A stretch of DNA of 64,000 bases, from assembly GCA_964628195.1 (NCBI GenBank), contig CAZVPF010000018.1, forward strand, positions 8,283-72,282, in the 5' to 3' direction. This document shows positions 8,877-17,056 of the stretch, piece after piece. Below the pieces are notes generated by a model, which saw nothing but the letters and a program-made list of their open reading frames with translations, made no database searches and was not told where the DNA came from. This DNA comes from CAZVPF01 sp964628195 (GTDB taxonomy: Bacteria; Planctomycetota; Phycisphaerae; Sedimentisphaerales; Anaerohalosphaeraceae). The position numbers were made by a program, and so were the translations under genes. Numbering within the stretch: position 1 is the stretch's first letter; each line of letters opens with the position of its first letter.

Positions 8877-10193
8877 TTGAAGCAGGATACGGCGAAGATA
8901 TTTGTCGATATTCTTGAGCGGGCAAAGTCGCTTGACCCGGTTAACTCGCGAAAATGGTTCGAGCAGCTTGTGCCGGTAAGTTTTAACGGCGGTGAACTTG
9001 TTATCGGCTGTCCCGAAGAATCGATGGCGAGTTATTTGCGTGTGACCTGCGGGAAAACTTTTACCCAGGCGGCGCAAAGTATAACGGGGCACCTGGTGAC
9101 GGTGTGTTTTACGGTGCTGGACAAAACGGCACCGGCGAAAACCGGCTCGGAGAGTTACCCTTCCATAAATCTGCACCCGGATTACACTTTTGACAGTTTC
9201 GTAGTCGGCCCGTCGAACCGGCTTGCACACGCCAGCTGTGTGGCGGTAAGCCATTCGCCGGGGAACACTTATAACCCCCTGTTTCTTTACGGCAGCGTGG
9301 GTCTGGGCAAGACACACCTGCTGCACGCGATATGTCACGGGGTGATAAAAAATATTGAAAATGCGCGGGTGATGTTCCTTAGCTGCGAGGAGTTTATTAA
9401 TAATTTTATCTCGGCGATTGAGAAAGGCAGCCTGCTTGAGTTTCAAAACCGCTTTCGCAATGTCGATGCGCTGATAATCGACGATGTTCAGTTTCTGCGC
9501 GAACGAGAGCAGAGCCAGGAGGAGTTTTTTCACACGTTCAACGCGCTGTATAACAATAACAGGCAGATAGTGCTGACCGCGGACTGTGCGCCGGGCGAGC
9601 TTCCGAGCCTTGAGGACCGGCTGGTAAGCAGGTTCAAGTGGGGGCTGGTGGCGAGGCTGGATACGCCCAGTTATGAAACCCGGATCGCAATCGTTAAGAA
9701 GAAAGCGCATCTGAGGGGGCTGAACATTTCAGAGGAAATTGCCGAGTATATCGCCGGCAAGGTTAAGTCGAACATTCGCGAGCTTGAAGGGGCGCTGACG
9801 ATTATTTACGCGACGGCGAAGACGGCGAGCGAGGAGATTACTCTTGAACTGGCAAAAAATGCGCTGGGGGCGCAGGATTTTGCTCCGGAAAAAAGAGTTA
9901 CTATAACAGAAATAATCAACGCGGTGACGGATTATTTTGATGTGCGGCTGGCGGACCTGCAGAGCAAAAAACGAAGCCAGAGCATCGCGCTTCCCAGGCA
10001 GATATGCATGTACCTTGCGAGGAATATGACCTCGCACAGCCTTGAGGAAATCGGGGGGCATTTAGGCGGACGTGACCACACTACGGTACTCCATGCCTGC
10101 AGCAAGATCGGGCAGATGGAGAAAACGGACGGGTCCACAAAGAGCCGCCTTGCCGAGCTGACTGCCTCTATCAAGGACGGGCAAAAAGTTTAG
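8877..10193 (+). CDS. dnaA: Chromosomal replication initiator DnaA
   Basis: 438-residue AAA+ initiator that binds DnaA boxes and opens the origin. Short domain I (about 1-80), almost no domain II, then the ATPase: Walker A GSVGLGKTHLLHA, Walker B LIIDDVQFL, box VII region RLVSRFKWGL, and C-terminal domain IV with the signature GGRDHTTVLHACSKI. The start is taken as TTG at 8877 because AGGGAGG (8863-8869) lies 7 nt upstream; a GTG at 8850 in the same frame would place this Shine-Dalgarno inside the coding region. It is not next to dnaN, recF or gyrB, and no DnaA-box cluster is seen, so this need not be the origin region. Confidence 0.97.
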   Translation: MKQDTAKIFVDILERAKSLDPVNSRKWFEQLVPVSFNGGELVIGCPEESMASYLRVTCGKTFTQAAQSITGHLVTVCFTVLDKTAPAKTGSESYPSINLHPDYTFDSFVVGPSNRLAHASCVAVSHSPGNTYNPLFLYGSVGLGKTHLLHAICHGVIKNIENARVMFLSCEEFINNFISAIEKGSLLEFQNRFRNVDALIIDDVQFLREREQSQEEFFHTFNALYNNNRQIVLTADCAPGELPSLEDRLVSRFKWGLVARLDTPSYETRIAIVKKKAHLRGLNISEEIAEYIAGKVKSNIRELEGALTIIYATAKTASEEITLELAKNALGAQDFAPEKRVTITEIINAVTDYFDVRLADLQSKKRSQSIALPRQICMYLARNMTSHSLEEIGGHLGGRDHTTVLHACSKIGQMEKTDGSTKSRLAELTASIKDGQKV

Positions 10194-10229
10194 GACATTT
10201 CCACGCCGCCTTTATAAATTCAATTACAA

Positions 10230-10412
10230 TCAGTATACAGGCGAGCCGTATGCTTCGGCGCGGTAGTTTTGGTACTCCGGCCAGTCATAGCCTGCGTTTT
10301 GTCGCAGCTTGTTGTCCGGCTGAATATCAGACTGCGCCCTGCCGCTGCAGCCTGTGAGTAACAACCCAGCCAAAAGCATTACTATAAAAAGGATGTATTT
10401 TTTAGTATTCAT
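10230..10412 (-). CDS. Small lipoprotein of unknown function
   Basis: 60-residue protein, convergent with dnaA. It has a short basic start, a hydrophobic stretch and a lipobox (GLLLTGC), leaving a mature peptide of about 40 residues that is polar and Tyr-rich (DWPEYQNYRAEAYGSPVY). AAGGGGAT lies 5 nt before the ATG, supporting a real gene. No family is recognised. Its 3' end is 36 nt from the dnaA stop with no clear terminator between them. Confidence 0.7.
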   Translation of the reverse strand: MNTKKYILFIVMLLAGLLLTGCSGRAQSDIQPDNKLRQNAGYDWPEYQNYRAEAYGSPVY

Positions 10413-10519
10413 TTTTATCCCCTTAAAAAAGGATTACTGCATTAAGTTCAGATATTAAAGGGTAGCTCTAATAATTGCTTTTGTGCGGCAGGTAGAAGAT
10501 TTTTGTATTCTGACAAGAA

Positions 10520-10561
10520 AGGAAAATCAGCCTTAGTTGAAGCTAAGGCGGCTTTTTCCTG
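10520..10561. terminator. Bidirectional terminator-like hairpin
   Basis: Perfect stem GCCTTAG (10530-10536) / CTAAGGC (10543-10549) with loop TTGAAG, extended through an internal loop by outer AGGAAAA / TTTTCCT pairing. Short T runs lie on both sides (TTTTT on plus, TTTT on minus). It lies 75 nt downstream of the azoreductase on the minus strand, which it most likely terminates. Confidence 0.6.
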
Positions 10562-10635
10562 ACGCAGTTCAGAATCAAAAAGATTCACATGACCGCCAAA
10601 ATGAATTTTTAGAGGTTCCCTGAATTATTTCCGGG

Positions 10636-11262
10636 TCAGAATTCCGCAGCAATTTTTTGGGCCTGCTCTATGGCGAGTCTAAGTTTTTCCGCAGCGACCT
10701 CCGGGCCGCCCTGGAGTGTCGGCTGGACAATTACGTCGGTAATGTCGGTCAGGCCGATGAATCCGAGTATGGTGTTCATATATGTTTGCTGGAAGTCGAG
10801 AGAAGCCATTTCGGGGGTTGTATAGTCGCCGCCGCGTGCGTAAGCGATGAATACAGGTTTGTCCTTTACAAGACCCTCGTAGCCTGTTTCGTGGTCGAAG
10901 TTAAAAGTATAGCCCGGCTGGACAATCACGTCGAAGTATTGCTTAAGGCGATACGGAATGCCGAAGTTCCACATTGGTATGCTCAAGACGTACTTATCGG
11001 CAGCTTTGAATTGGTGAATTAAATGTTCAACGCCTGCCCAGGCGGCTTTTTCGTTAGGGGTCGATTCATTACCGTGCATGATATTATATTTCGCCTGCAG
11101 GGCCGGACCGTCGAATGGGGGCAAATCAAGCTCAAATATGTTCACCGTTTCGACATTGTCGTTGGGGTTATACTGTTTGTAAGCAGTTACAAACGCCTCG
11201 GCGACGGCGGTCGACTTTGACCTGTCGCGCGGAGATACCTGTATGTACATTATGTCAGCCAT
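10636..11262 (-). CDS. azoR: FMN-dependent NADH:quinone / azo reductase
   Basis: 208-residue flavodoxin-fold reductase of the AzoR / NAD(P)H dehydrogenase (quinone) group. Characteristic are the N-terminal phosphate loop SPRDRSKSTAVAEAF, the flavin-contact motif SIPMWNFGIPYRLKQYFD and the later YARGGDY segment. Length fits the family (about 200). Known activity: two-electron reduction of quinones and azo compounds by NADH, relieving thiol or quinone stress; cytoplasmic. It follows the pterin dehydratase by 35 nt on the same strand, probably one transcript. Confidence 0.9.
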   Translation of the reverse strand: MADIMYIQVSPRDRSKSTAVAEAFVTAYKQYNPNDNVETVNIFELDLPPFDGPALQAKYNIMHGNESTPNEKAAWAGVEHLIHQFKAADKYVLSIPMWNFGIPYRLKQYFDVIVQPGYTFNFDHETGYEGLVKDKPVFIAYARGGDYTTPEMASLDFQQTYMNTILGFIGLTDITDVIVQPTLQGGPEVAAEKLRLAIEQAQKIAAEF

Positions 11263-11297
11263 CTCTTTTCCCGCTAAATATTGTTATTCAAGTTTTC

Positions 11298-11636
11298 TCA
11301 AAGTCTGTCGATCTTTGACGCCATTATGAAGTCGTTTTCGTGCAGGCCGTTTATCTTGTGTGTCGAAAGGGAAATAGTCGCCTTGCCCCACGTGAACGAT
11401 ATGTTAGGGTGGTGCTGGTGCTGTTCGGCGAGCTCACCGACCTTTTTTACGAACTCAAAGGCCCCGCGGAAGTCATCGAATTTGAATGTTCGTTTGATCT
11501 TCTTGTCCTCGACAAGCTCCCACTGCGGATCGATTTGCTGCATGTACTGCCTGGCTTTGTCGGGGCCGAATGGTTCTACACCGCCCTGGCAGGGCGTGCA
11601 TTTCATTTCGCTTAGTTTTTTTTCTGCAGTTGCCAT
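11298..11636 (-). CDS. phhB: 4a-hydroxytetrahydrobiopterin dehydratase (PCD/DCoH)
   Basis: 112-residue pterin-4a-carbinolamine dehydratase. The active-site signature is EQHQHHPNISFTWGKATI, with the paired histidines of the family, and a C-terminal STHKINGLHENDFIMASKID helix. Family role: dehydration of the carbinolamine formed by aromatic amino-acid hydroxylases. No hydroxylase gene is nearby, so another pterin use is possible. A small CPxC-type motif (MKCTPCQGG) lies near the N-terminus, as in many bacterial members. AAGGCC precedes the ATG. It is first of a probable pair with azoR. Confidence 0.93.
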   Translation of the reverse strand: MATAEKKLSEMKCTPCQGGVEPFGPDKARQYMQQIDPQWELVEDKKIKRTFKFDDFRGAFEFVKKVGELAEQHQHHPNISFTWGKATISLSTHKINGLHENDFIMASKIDRL

Positions 11637-11912
11637 TTTTGGCCTTTCTTAAAATATTCTAACTCTATTTAGATTACGAAATTTTCGGTCTGTCTGGTCG
11701 ATTTATTTTTGACATTTCCGAGCGGATTTACGCTGGTTTATAACCTTGCCGGATATTTTAATGCCCAAATCAGCATTATTGAGTATAAAATGCGGGCGCT
11801 GGAACATAAATCAGGCAAACCCGCAATTCCAAACGGGAAAATTCCGATGCTTTTTAGGCAATTGAAATAAGTTTTGGTGAATTTATGACACTTTCGACAG
11901 GAACCGACCAGT

Positions 11913-12449
11913 TTATGGGTTCTTTTTTGTTTCCGGTATTGTGAGGATTATTGCGACAAGACCAAGGCCGAACAGGCATATTGCCCAAACAAACCGTGGT
12001 ATACCGGTTGCCTGCACAAGAGTTAGTTTTCCGGCATTGGCGATCCTGGTCAGCGGTTCGATTGTCGCGGGGTACAAGAATATGAAAGCCAGGGCCCCGA
12101 GTAGCATTCCGGCCGTTGCGATAAGTGCGTCTGCCCGGCCTGTCGCGGCAGCAGCGGGGGCAAGTGCCGGACCGTAGCCTGTCATTCCAACGCCTGCTCC
12201 GAGCAGCAGCCCGCCGAGTATGACGGCAAATGGCGCGGTTGTGGTTATGTTGAAATTGGCAAGACCGAAGGCGTCCAGCGCCCACACGCCTGCCATTGGA
12301 ACAATGATGAAAAGCAGTATCACACGGAGGGCATGGTAGTCTTTAAGACGGAGTGAACCGATTATCCTGTCGGGGTCTGTCAGTCCGGAGAGAAAAAGCG
12401 ATGCGCCGAAAAGTATTCCGATGATAAGACCAGTTACGCTGAAAGTCAT
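11913..12449 (-). CDS. YeeE/YedE-family transporter, second half (DUF6691-like)
   Basis: 178-residue inner-membrane protein with about five hydrophobic segments, matching the C-terminal half of YeeE/YedE sulfur (thiosulfate) transporters, here encoded separately. Segments include GILFGASLFLSGLTDPDRI and ILGGLLLGAGVGMTGYG. Where relatives usually have a G-C-P-G-P cysteine motif, this protein reads TGYGPALAPA, so the cysteine appears lost. It overlaps the first half by 4 nt (ATGA), so the two are translationally coupled and likely act as one channel. No TusA or rhodanese gene is adjacent. Confidence 0.82.
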   Translation of the reverse strand: MTFSVTGLIIGILFGASLFLSGLTDPDRIIGSLRLKDYHALRVILLFIIVPMAGVWALDAFGLANFNITTTAPFAVILGGLLLGAGVGMTGYGPALAPAAAATGRADALIATAGMLLGALAFIFLYPATIEPLTRIANAGKLTLVQATGIPRFVWAICLFGLGLVAIILTIPETKKNP

Positions 12450-13000
12450 TTTTCCGCTCCTTCCTTGGCGCCTGTTTGCGGGGGGTTGGGATAGACCAGT
12501 CCTGCGGTGAGGATTGCTGCTGCGAGCATGGGCAGGGTGAAGGCTATCGAGGAAAGTGAAAGCTGAGCGAGTCCTGAGATGAAGTTGCTAAGCGTGCAGC
12601 CGCCTGCTGTCCGGGCGCCGAGAAGAATTAAAAAACCGCCGGCAAAGCACAGCGCAAACCTTGCGGTGCGGGGTTTCTTATAGCTGGCGGCCGACCAGGC
12701 TGTGACTGCGCGGGGTTTGAATTTACCCATGACAAGAGAGGCAATGAAGGAACCGAGAACAATGCCGATGACAAGCCAGAAACCGTAGCCGAGTGTTTGG
12801 TATTTTTCTACGGATACAGCCGGATGGTTTCGGATATATTCCGGGGCGATGCTTTTCAGTGCCATGGTGTCGAGTATTAGATACTGTGTCGAAGCGCCGA
12901 GAGGTTTGCGGATGGTGACAGCGAGTATCTGCACAGCAGCGAGCAGCAGACCTCCGGCCCACCACGGCAGGGGCGGTTTCTTAAAAACCATATCTTCCAT
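12446..13000 (-). CDS. YeeE/YedE-family sulfur transporter, first half
   Basis: 184-residue membrane protein matching the N-terminal half of YeeE/YedE transporters. It has a first hydrophobic segment at about 14-30 and a conserved Cys motif GARTAGGCTLSNFISG in a pore helix; in the characterised TsuA family such cysteines relay thiosulfate. Overlaps its partner (ATGA). It lies 36 nt behind citramalate synthase on the same strand, with AAAGG upstream of the ATG, so it may be co-transcribed. Substrate thiosulfate is inferred from family only. Confidence 0.83.
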   Translation of the reverse strand: MEDMVFKKPPLPWWAGGLLLAAVQILAVTIRKPLGASTQYLILDTMALKSIAPEYIRNHPAVSVEKYQTLGYGFWLVIGIVLGSFIASLVMGKFKPRAVTAWSAASYKKPRTARFALCFAGGFLILLGARTAGGCTLSNFISGLAQLSLSSIAFTLPMLAAAILTAGLVYPNPPQTGAKEGAEK

Positions 13001-13036
13001 GACCGACCTTTCGTATGGTTTATACGTTTTTATGGT

Positions 13037-14731
13037 CTATTTTTTTCGGGCTGCTTTTGTTTTGGCCCTTTTTCGCTTTGGGGTTTTTTTGCGGGGCTTT
13101 GCCTTTTTCTTTTTGGCAGCTTTGATTTTCAGCTTGCCTTTTTTCGTCGCGGACTTTCGTTTTTTCTTCGTGCGGTCCTTTATGATCTTGTACTCAACCG
13201 AGTCGACCAGCGCTTTCCAGCTTGCGTCGATAAGGTTTTCCGAGACGCCTACCGTGCCCCAGGTGTCCGTATCATCACGAGATTCGATTATTACCCTTGT
13301 GGTCGCGGCGGTACCCGCTGAGGGGTTGACGATACGCACCTTGTAGTCGATTAGGTGCATTTGCCGCAGGTTGGGGTAGAAGCGTTCGAGCGACTTTCTG
13401 AGCGCTCCGTCCAGCGCATTGACCGGGCCGTCGCCTTCGCTTACGACGTGTTCGGTTACACCGTCAACCGAAAGCTTAACTGTTGCCTCGGTAATTATTT
13501 TATCGTGGAGGTCCTTTTCAACGTTGACGTGAAATTTTTCAAGCTGAAACGCCGGGCTGTATTCGCCAAGCTCTTTTTTAACAAGAAGGTCGAAGCTTGC
13601 CTCTGCCGATTCAAAGTGGTAGCCCCGGCTTTCGAGGTCCTGGACGGTCTTGAGTATTTTTTTAGCAAGCGTGCGGTCCTCGGCGAGTTTTGTCTGCTCA
13701 AGCTTTGCAAGGACGTTAGAGGCCCCGGAAAGCTCGGATATCAGAAACTTGCGTTCGTTGCCGACCATTGACGGATCTATGTGTTCATAAGTTTTGCGGT
13801 TCTTTCGCAGGGCGTTTACATGCAGGCCGGCCTTATGTGAAAACGCGCTCTCGCCGACATAAGGCATATTGCCTACAGCGGTCATGTTGGCGACCTCGAA
13901 TATGAAACGCGAAAGCTCGGTTATCGAGCGGAGTTTCTCGGATTTCATTACATCGCGATTCATCTTGAACACGAGGTTCGGAATTATCGTGCAAAGGTTG
14001 GCGTTTCCTGCGCGTTCACCGAGGCCGTTTATTGTTCCCTGAACATGGTCGGCGCCGGCGTCGACGGCAGCGAGTGAAGAGGCCACGGCGCAGTCAGTGT
14101 CGTTGTGGGCATGGATGCCGATCGACAGCGAGCCGCCGAATACATCTGCGACAGTCTTGGTTATCTCGTAAACCTGGCCGGGAAGCGTGCCGCCGTTGGT
14201 CTCGCAAAGGGCGAGAACGTCTGCGCCGGCATCTGCTGCAGCGGCCAAAACCTTCATCGCATATTCGGGGTTGGCCTTGTAACCGTCGAAAAAGTGTTCG
14301 GCGTCGAAGATGACCTCAAGGCCTTTCTTTTTCATGTACTGCACGGAGTCGAAGCACATTTTCAGGTTCTCTTCGAGCGAGCATTTGAGCACTTCGGTAA
14401 CGTGCAGGTCCCATGTCTTGCCGACCAGCGTCGCTGCCTGCGCCTTTGACTTGAGTATTGCTCCCAGCGAGGGGTCGTCAGCGGCCTTGGTGTTGGCGCG
14501 ACGGGTGTTGCCGAAGCCGGCGACTTTGGCGTTTTTCAGGCCCGCAGCGGCAATTTCGTGGAAAAACTGCATTTCCTTCGGGTTACTGACCGCATAGCCG
14601 CCTTCGATGTAGTCCAAACCGAACTCGTCGAGCTTCTTGGCGATAAGCAGCTTGTCCGACAGCGAAAAGCTCACGCCCTCGGCCTGCATGCCGTCACGCA
14701 GGGTTGTATCGTATATTGCGACTTTCTTCAT
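13037..14731 (-). CDS. cimA: (R)-citramalate synthase with basic C-terminal tail
   Basis: 564-residue enzyme of the isopropylmalate synthase superfamily. It condenses acetyl-CoA and pyruvate to citramalate, the first step of the threonine-independent isoleucine route. The TIM barrel starts at once (IYDTTLRDGMQAEGVSFS, metal/substrate motif), with HAHNDTDCAVA later, and ends in the LeuA regulatory domain (about 390-515). The last 47 residues are extraordinary: 29 are Lys or Arg, with Pro/Ala/Thr spacers, resembling histone-H1-like tails rather than any enzyme domain. AAGGAAA precedes the ATG. It heads a possible operon with the split YeeE/YedE genes. Confidence 0.92.
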   Translation of the reverse strand: MKKVAIYDTTLRDGMQAEGVSFSLSDKLLIAKKLDEFGLDYIEGGYAVSNPKEMQFFHEIAAAGLKNAKVAGFGNTRRANTKAADDPSLGAILKSKAQAATLVGKTWDLHVTEVLKCSLEENLKMCFDSVQYMKKKGLEVIFDAEHFFDGYKANPEYAMKVLAAAADAGADVLALCETNGGTLPGQVYEITKTVADVFGGSLSIGIHAHNDTDCAVASSLAAVDAGADHVQGTINGLGERAGNANLCTIIPNLVFKMNRDVMKSEKLRSITELSRFIFEVANMTAVGNMPYVGESAFSHKAGLHVNALRKNRKTYEHIDPSMVGNERKFLISELSGASNVLAKLEQTKLAEDRTLAKKILKTVQDLESRGYHFESAEASFDLLVKKELGEYSPAFQLEKFHVNVEKDLHDKIITEATVKLSVDGVTEHVVSEGDGPVNALDGALRKSLERFYPNLRQMHLIDYKVRIVNPSAGTAATTRVIIESRDDTDTWGTVGVSENLIDASWKALVDSVEYKIIKDRTKKKRKSATKKGKLKIKAAKKKKAKPRKKTPKRKRAKTKAARKK

Positions 14732-14766
14732 TGGTTTCCTTATAAGTTGACAAAAATAGAGATGTT

Positions 14767-14794
14767 ATTATAGCGTTTCCGGGGGATAAATCAA
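14767..14794 (-). promoter_or_regulatory. cimA promoter
   Basis: Read on the minus strand: TTGATT (14789-14794), 16-nt spacer, perfect TATAAT (14767-14772), about 35 nt before the cimA ATG. The short leader leaves no room for an attenuator or T-box. Confidence 0.65.
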
Positions 14795-14897
14795 GTTTTT
14801 TTAGAACACAGCCCGCGGAATGCACAACAGGGTAGACAGTCAACAGCAAAAGGGGTAAACACCGGCGGTGGAAGATGTCAGCACCGGTAAAAAGCGG

Positions 14898-14925
14898 TTG
14901 ACCATCAGGATAATATGTAGATAAT
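14898..14925 (+). promoter_or_regulatory. bioA promoter, predicts a leaderless mRNA
   Basis: TTGACC (14898-14903), 16-nt spacer, GATAAT (14920-14925). Transcription would begin about 7 nt later, within a base or two of the bioA ATG at 14934. No Shine-Dalgarno is present before that ATG, consistent with leaderless initiation. No BirA-type dyad was recognised. Confidence 0.5.
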
Positions 14926-14933
14926 ACCGGTTT

Positions 14934-16301
14934 ATGAATGAAATTACCCGAAAACTTTTAAAAGCAGACAGGGAATATCTCTGGCATCCGTTCACGCAGA
15001 TGGCGAACTGGCTTGCCGACGAGCAGGTTGTTATAGACTCAGGCGAGGGTTTTTATCTTATTGACACCGAGGGCAGGCGATATATTGACGGAGTGAGCAG
15101 CCTGTGGTGCAACGTGCACGGCCATCGGGTTGAACACATAGACAACGCGATTCGCGGACAGCTCGATAAGATATCGCACAGTACGCTTTTGGGACTTTCG
15201 CAGACCCGCGCGGCGGAACTGGCTGAGAAGCTGGTCAGGATTACCCCCGACGGGCTCAATAAGGTCTTCTATTCCGACAGCGGGGCGACGAGCGTTGAGA
15301 TTGCTTTGAAGATGGCGTTCCAGTATTACCATAATATCCGCAGGGGCAGGGAGAAGTTTATCGCGCTTCGTAATTCGTATCACGGTGATACGATTGGTTC
15401 GGTTAGCGTGGGGGGGATCGATGTTTTCCACGGGATTTTCAATCCCCTGCTTTTTGCGGCAGAGTTTATTGAGACACCTTTTCCGTACCGCTTTGAGGGC
15501 ACAGCCGAACAGTGCAGGGACGATGCGCTGGACCGGCTTGAGCAGGTTTTGAACGAGCATGAAGACAATGTGGCGGCGGTGGTTGTAGAACCGCTTGTGC
15601 AGGGTGCGGCGGGAATGATAGTGCACCCTCAGGGATTCCTGCGAGGGGTCCGGGAGCTTACACGCAAGTACGAGACAATGCTGATCGCAGACGAAGTAGC
15701 GACGGGGTTTGGCAGAACGGGGAAAATGTTCGCCTGTGAACATGAGCAGGTAACCCCGGATTTAATGTGCCTTGCCAAGGGGATAACAGGCGGTTACCTG
15801 CCACTGGCCGCGACAATGGCGACCGACGAAATATATGACGCGTTTCTTGGGGGCGTAAGCGAGCACAAGACGTTTTATCACGGGCACACTTATACGGGCA
15901 ATGCGCTGGGGTGCGCAGCGGCGATAGCGTCGCTGGAGCTTTTCGAAAAGAAGGATATTATTGCTTCAATGACACCAGCGACAGAACTTATGCGGGGGTA
16001 TATGCAGCGTTTTGCGGCGATGGATTTTGTCGGTGACGTTCGCGGTCGGGGTCTTATGGGCGGAGTTGAAATTGTCAGCGATAAGGCCACGGGTGAGAAT
16101 TTCGACTATTCGCTTCGGATCGGGGCCCGGCTTTGCACGAAGATGCGGGCACGCGGAGCGATGATGCGGCCTTTAGGTGATGTTATAATACTGATGCCGC
16201 CCCCGGCTATGGACATAGAGCTTCTCGGCGAGCTCATGGAGATAATAGAAGTTTCACTGCGGGAGGATCTGCCCGTTGTTATCGAGGAGACGTGCGAATG
16301 A
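14934..16301 (+). CDS. bioA: Adenosylmethionine-8-amino-7-oxononanoate aminotransferase
   Basis: 455-residue class III PLP aminotransferase making 7,8-diaminopelargonic acid from KAPA and SAM in biotin synthesis. Begins with the BioA-typical LWHPFTQM motif (residues 17-24). The PLP site shows EVATGFGRTGKMFACEH and the Schiff-base lysine in CLAKGITGGYLPLAAT; substrate-side VSSLWCNVHGH is also typical. Length is normal to slightly long (about 430-450). The stop overlaps the bioD start by 4 nt. No ribosome binding site precedes its ATG. bioB, bioF and bioC are not in the window. Confidence 0.96.
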   Translation: MNEITRKLLKADREYLWHPFTQMANWLADEQVVIDSGEGFYLIDTEGRRYIDGVSSLWCNVHGHRVEHIDNAIRGQLDKISHSTLLGLSQTRAAELAEKLVRITPDGLNKVFYSDSGATSVEIALKMAFQYYHNIRRGREKFIALRNSYHGDTIGSVSVGGIDVFHGIFNPLLFAAEFIETPFPYRFEGTAEQCRDDALDRLEQVLNEHEDNVAAVVVEPLVQGAAGMIVHPQGFLRGVRELTRKYETMLIADEVATGFGRTGKMFACEHEQVTPDLMCLAKGITGGYLPLAATMATDEIYDAFLGGVSEHKTFYHGHTYTGNALGCAAAIASLELFEKKDIIASMTPATELMRGYMQRFAAMDFVGDVRGRGLMGGVEIVSDKATGENFDYSLRIGARLCTKMRARGAMMRPLGDVIILMPPPAMDIELLGELMEIIEVSLREDLPVVIEETCE

Positions 16302-17035
16302 TAGAATTTACGTTCCCGAAGTTTCCGGGTTTTTTCATAACAGCTACGGACACAGAGGTCGGCAAGACGGTCATCGCAGGTGCGATCGCGCAAATACTTA
16401 AGCAGCAGGGCAGGAATGTGGGGGTTATCAAGCCTGTCGCTTCGGGCTGCAGGAAACAGAGGGAGGGCCTGGTAAGCGAAGACGCGGAGTTCCTCGCTAT
16501 GTGCGCAGACAGCAGGGAGTCACTTACTACGATAAACCCGGTCAGGTATGAGATACCTGCTGCCCCGGCAGTCTGCGAAGAATACGAACAGCGCGAGTTT
16601 GACTGGGCGGCGATTACGGCAAGTTATGAACGCCTTCGTGAAAACAGCGAGGTGGTTATAGTCGAGGGCATAGGCGGTGTAATGGTTCCGCTCACTGCTG
16701 AGATGACAGTGCTGGACCTTGCGCGGGCGTTCGATATGCCCGTTGTCGTTGTTGCCAGGCCGGGCCTTGGGACACTGAACCATACGCTGATGACACTTGC
16801 GTGCCTCAGGGCAAGCGGGCTTGCAGTGGCGGGGGTTGTGATAAACGGATACAGGGAATACGACGCGAGCATAGCAGAACAGACAGGCCCGCGTGTTATT
16901 GCCGGCTTCGGGCAGACGAACATACTGGCGGTTGTGCCGTATGATGAAACGTGCAGCGTTGAACAGGGCCAACTCGGTGATACGGTCCTCGAGGCCCTAA
17001 GGGATATTGAATGGTACAAACTTTCACAATTATAA
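16298..17035 (+). CDS. bioD: Dethiobiotin synthetase
   Basis: 245-residue ATP-dependent carboxylase closing the ureido ring of dethiobiotin. P-loop: ATDTEVGKTVIAGAIA near residues 13-28; a second nucleotide/substrate loop VEGIGGVMVPL; then PVVVVARPGLGTLNHT. The start is ATG at 16298 because GAGGAGA ends 8 nt upstream and the ATGA overlap with bioA implies coupling; an in-frame GTG at 16292 is too close to that site. Follows BioA in the pathway as in the gene order. Confidence 0.95.
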   Translation: MIEFTFPKFPGFFITATDTEVGKTVIAGAIAQILKQQGRNVGVIKPVASGCRKQREGLVSEDAEFLAMCADSRESLTTINPVRYEIPAAPAVCEEYEQREFDWAAITASYERLRENSEVVIVEGIGGVMVPLTAEMTVLDLARAFDMPVVVVARPGLGTLNHTLMTLACLRASGLAVAGVVINGYREYDASIAEQTGPRVIAGFGQTNILAVVPYDETCSVEQGQLGDTVLEALRDIEWYKLSQL

Positions 17036-17056
17036 AATAATACGAAAGGTGTTTGC

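Noticed and set aside
14732..14933. BirA operator before bioA
   Set aside because: No long dyad of the known BirA type; only partial repeats of ACCGG are present.
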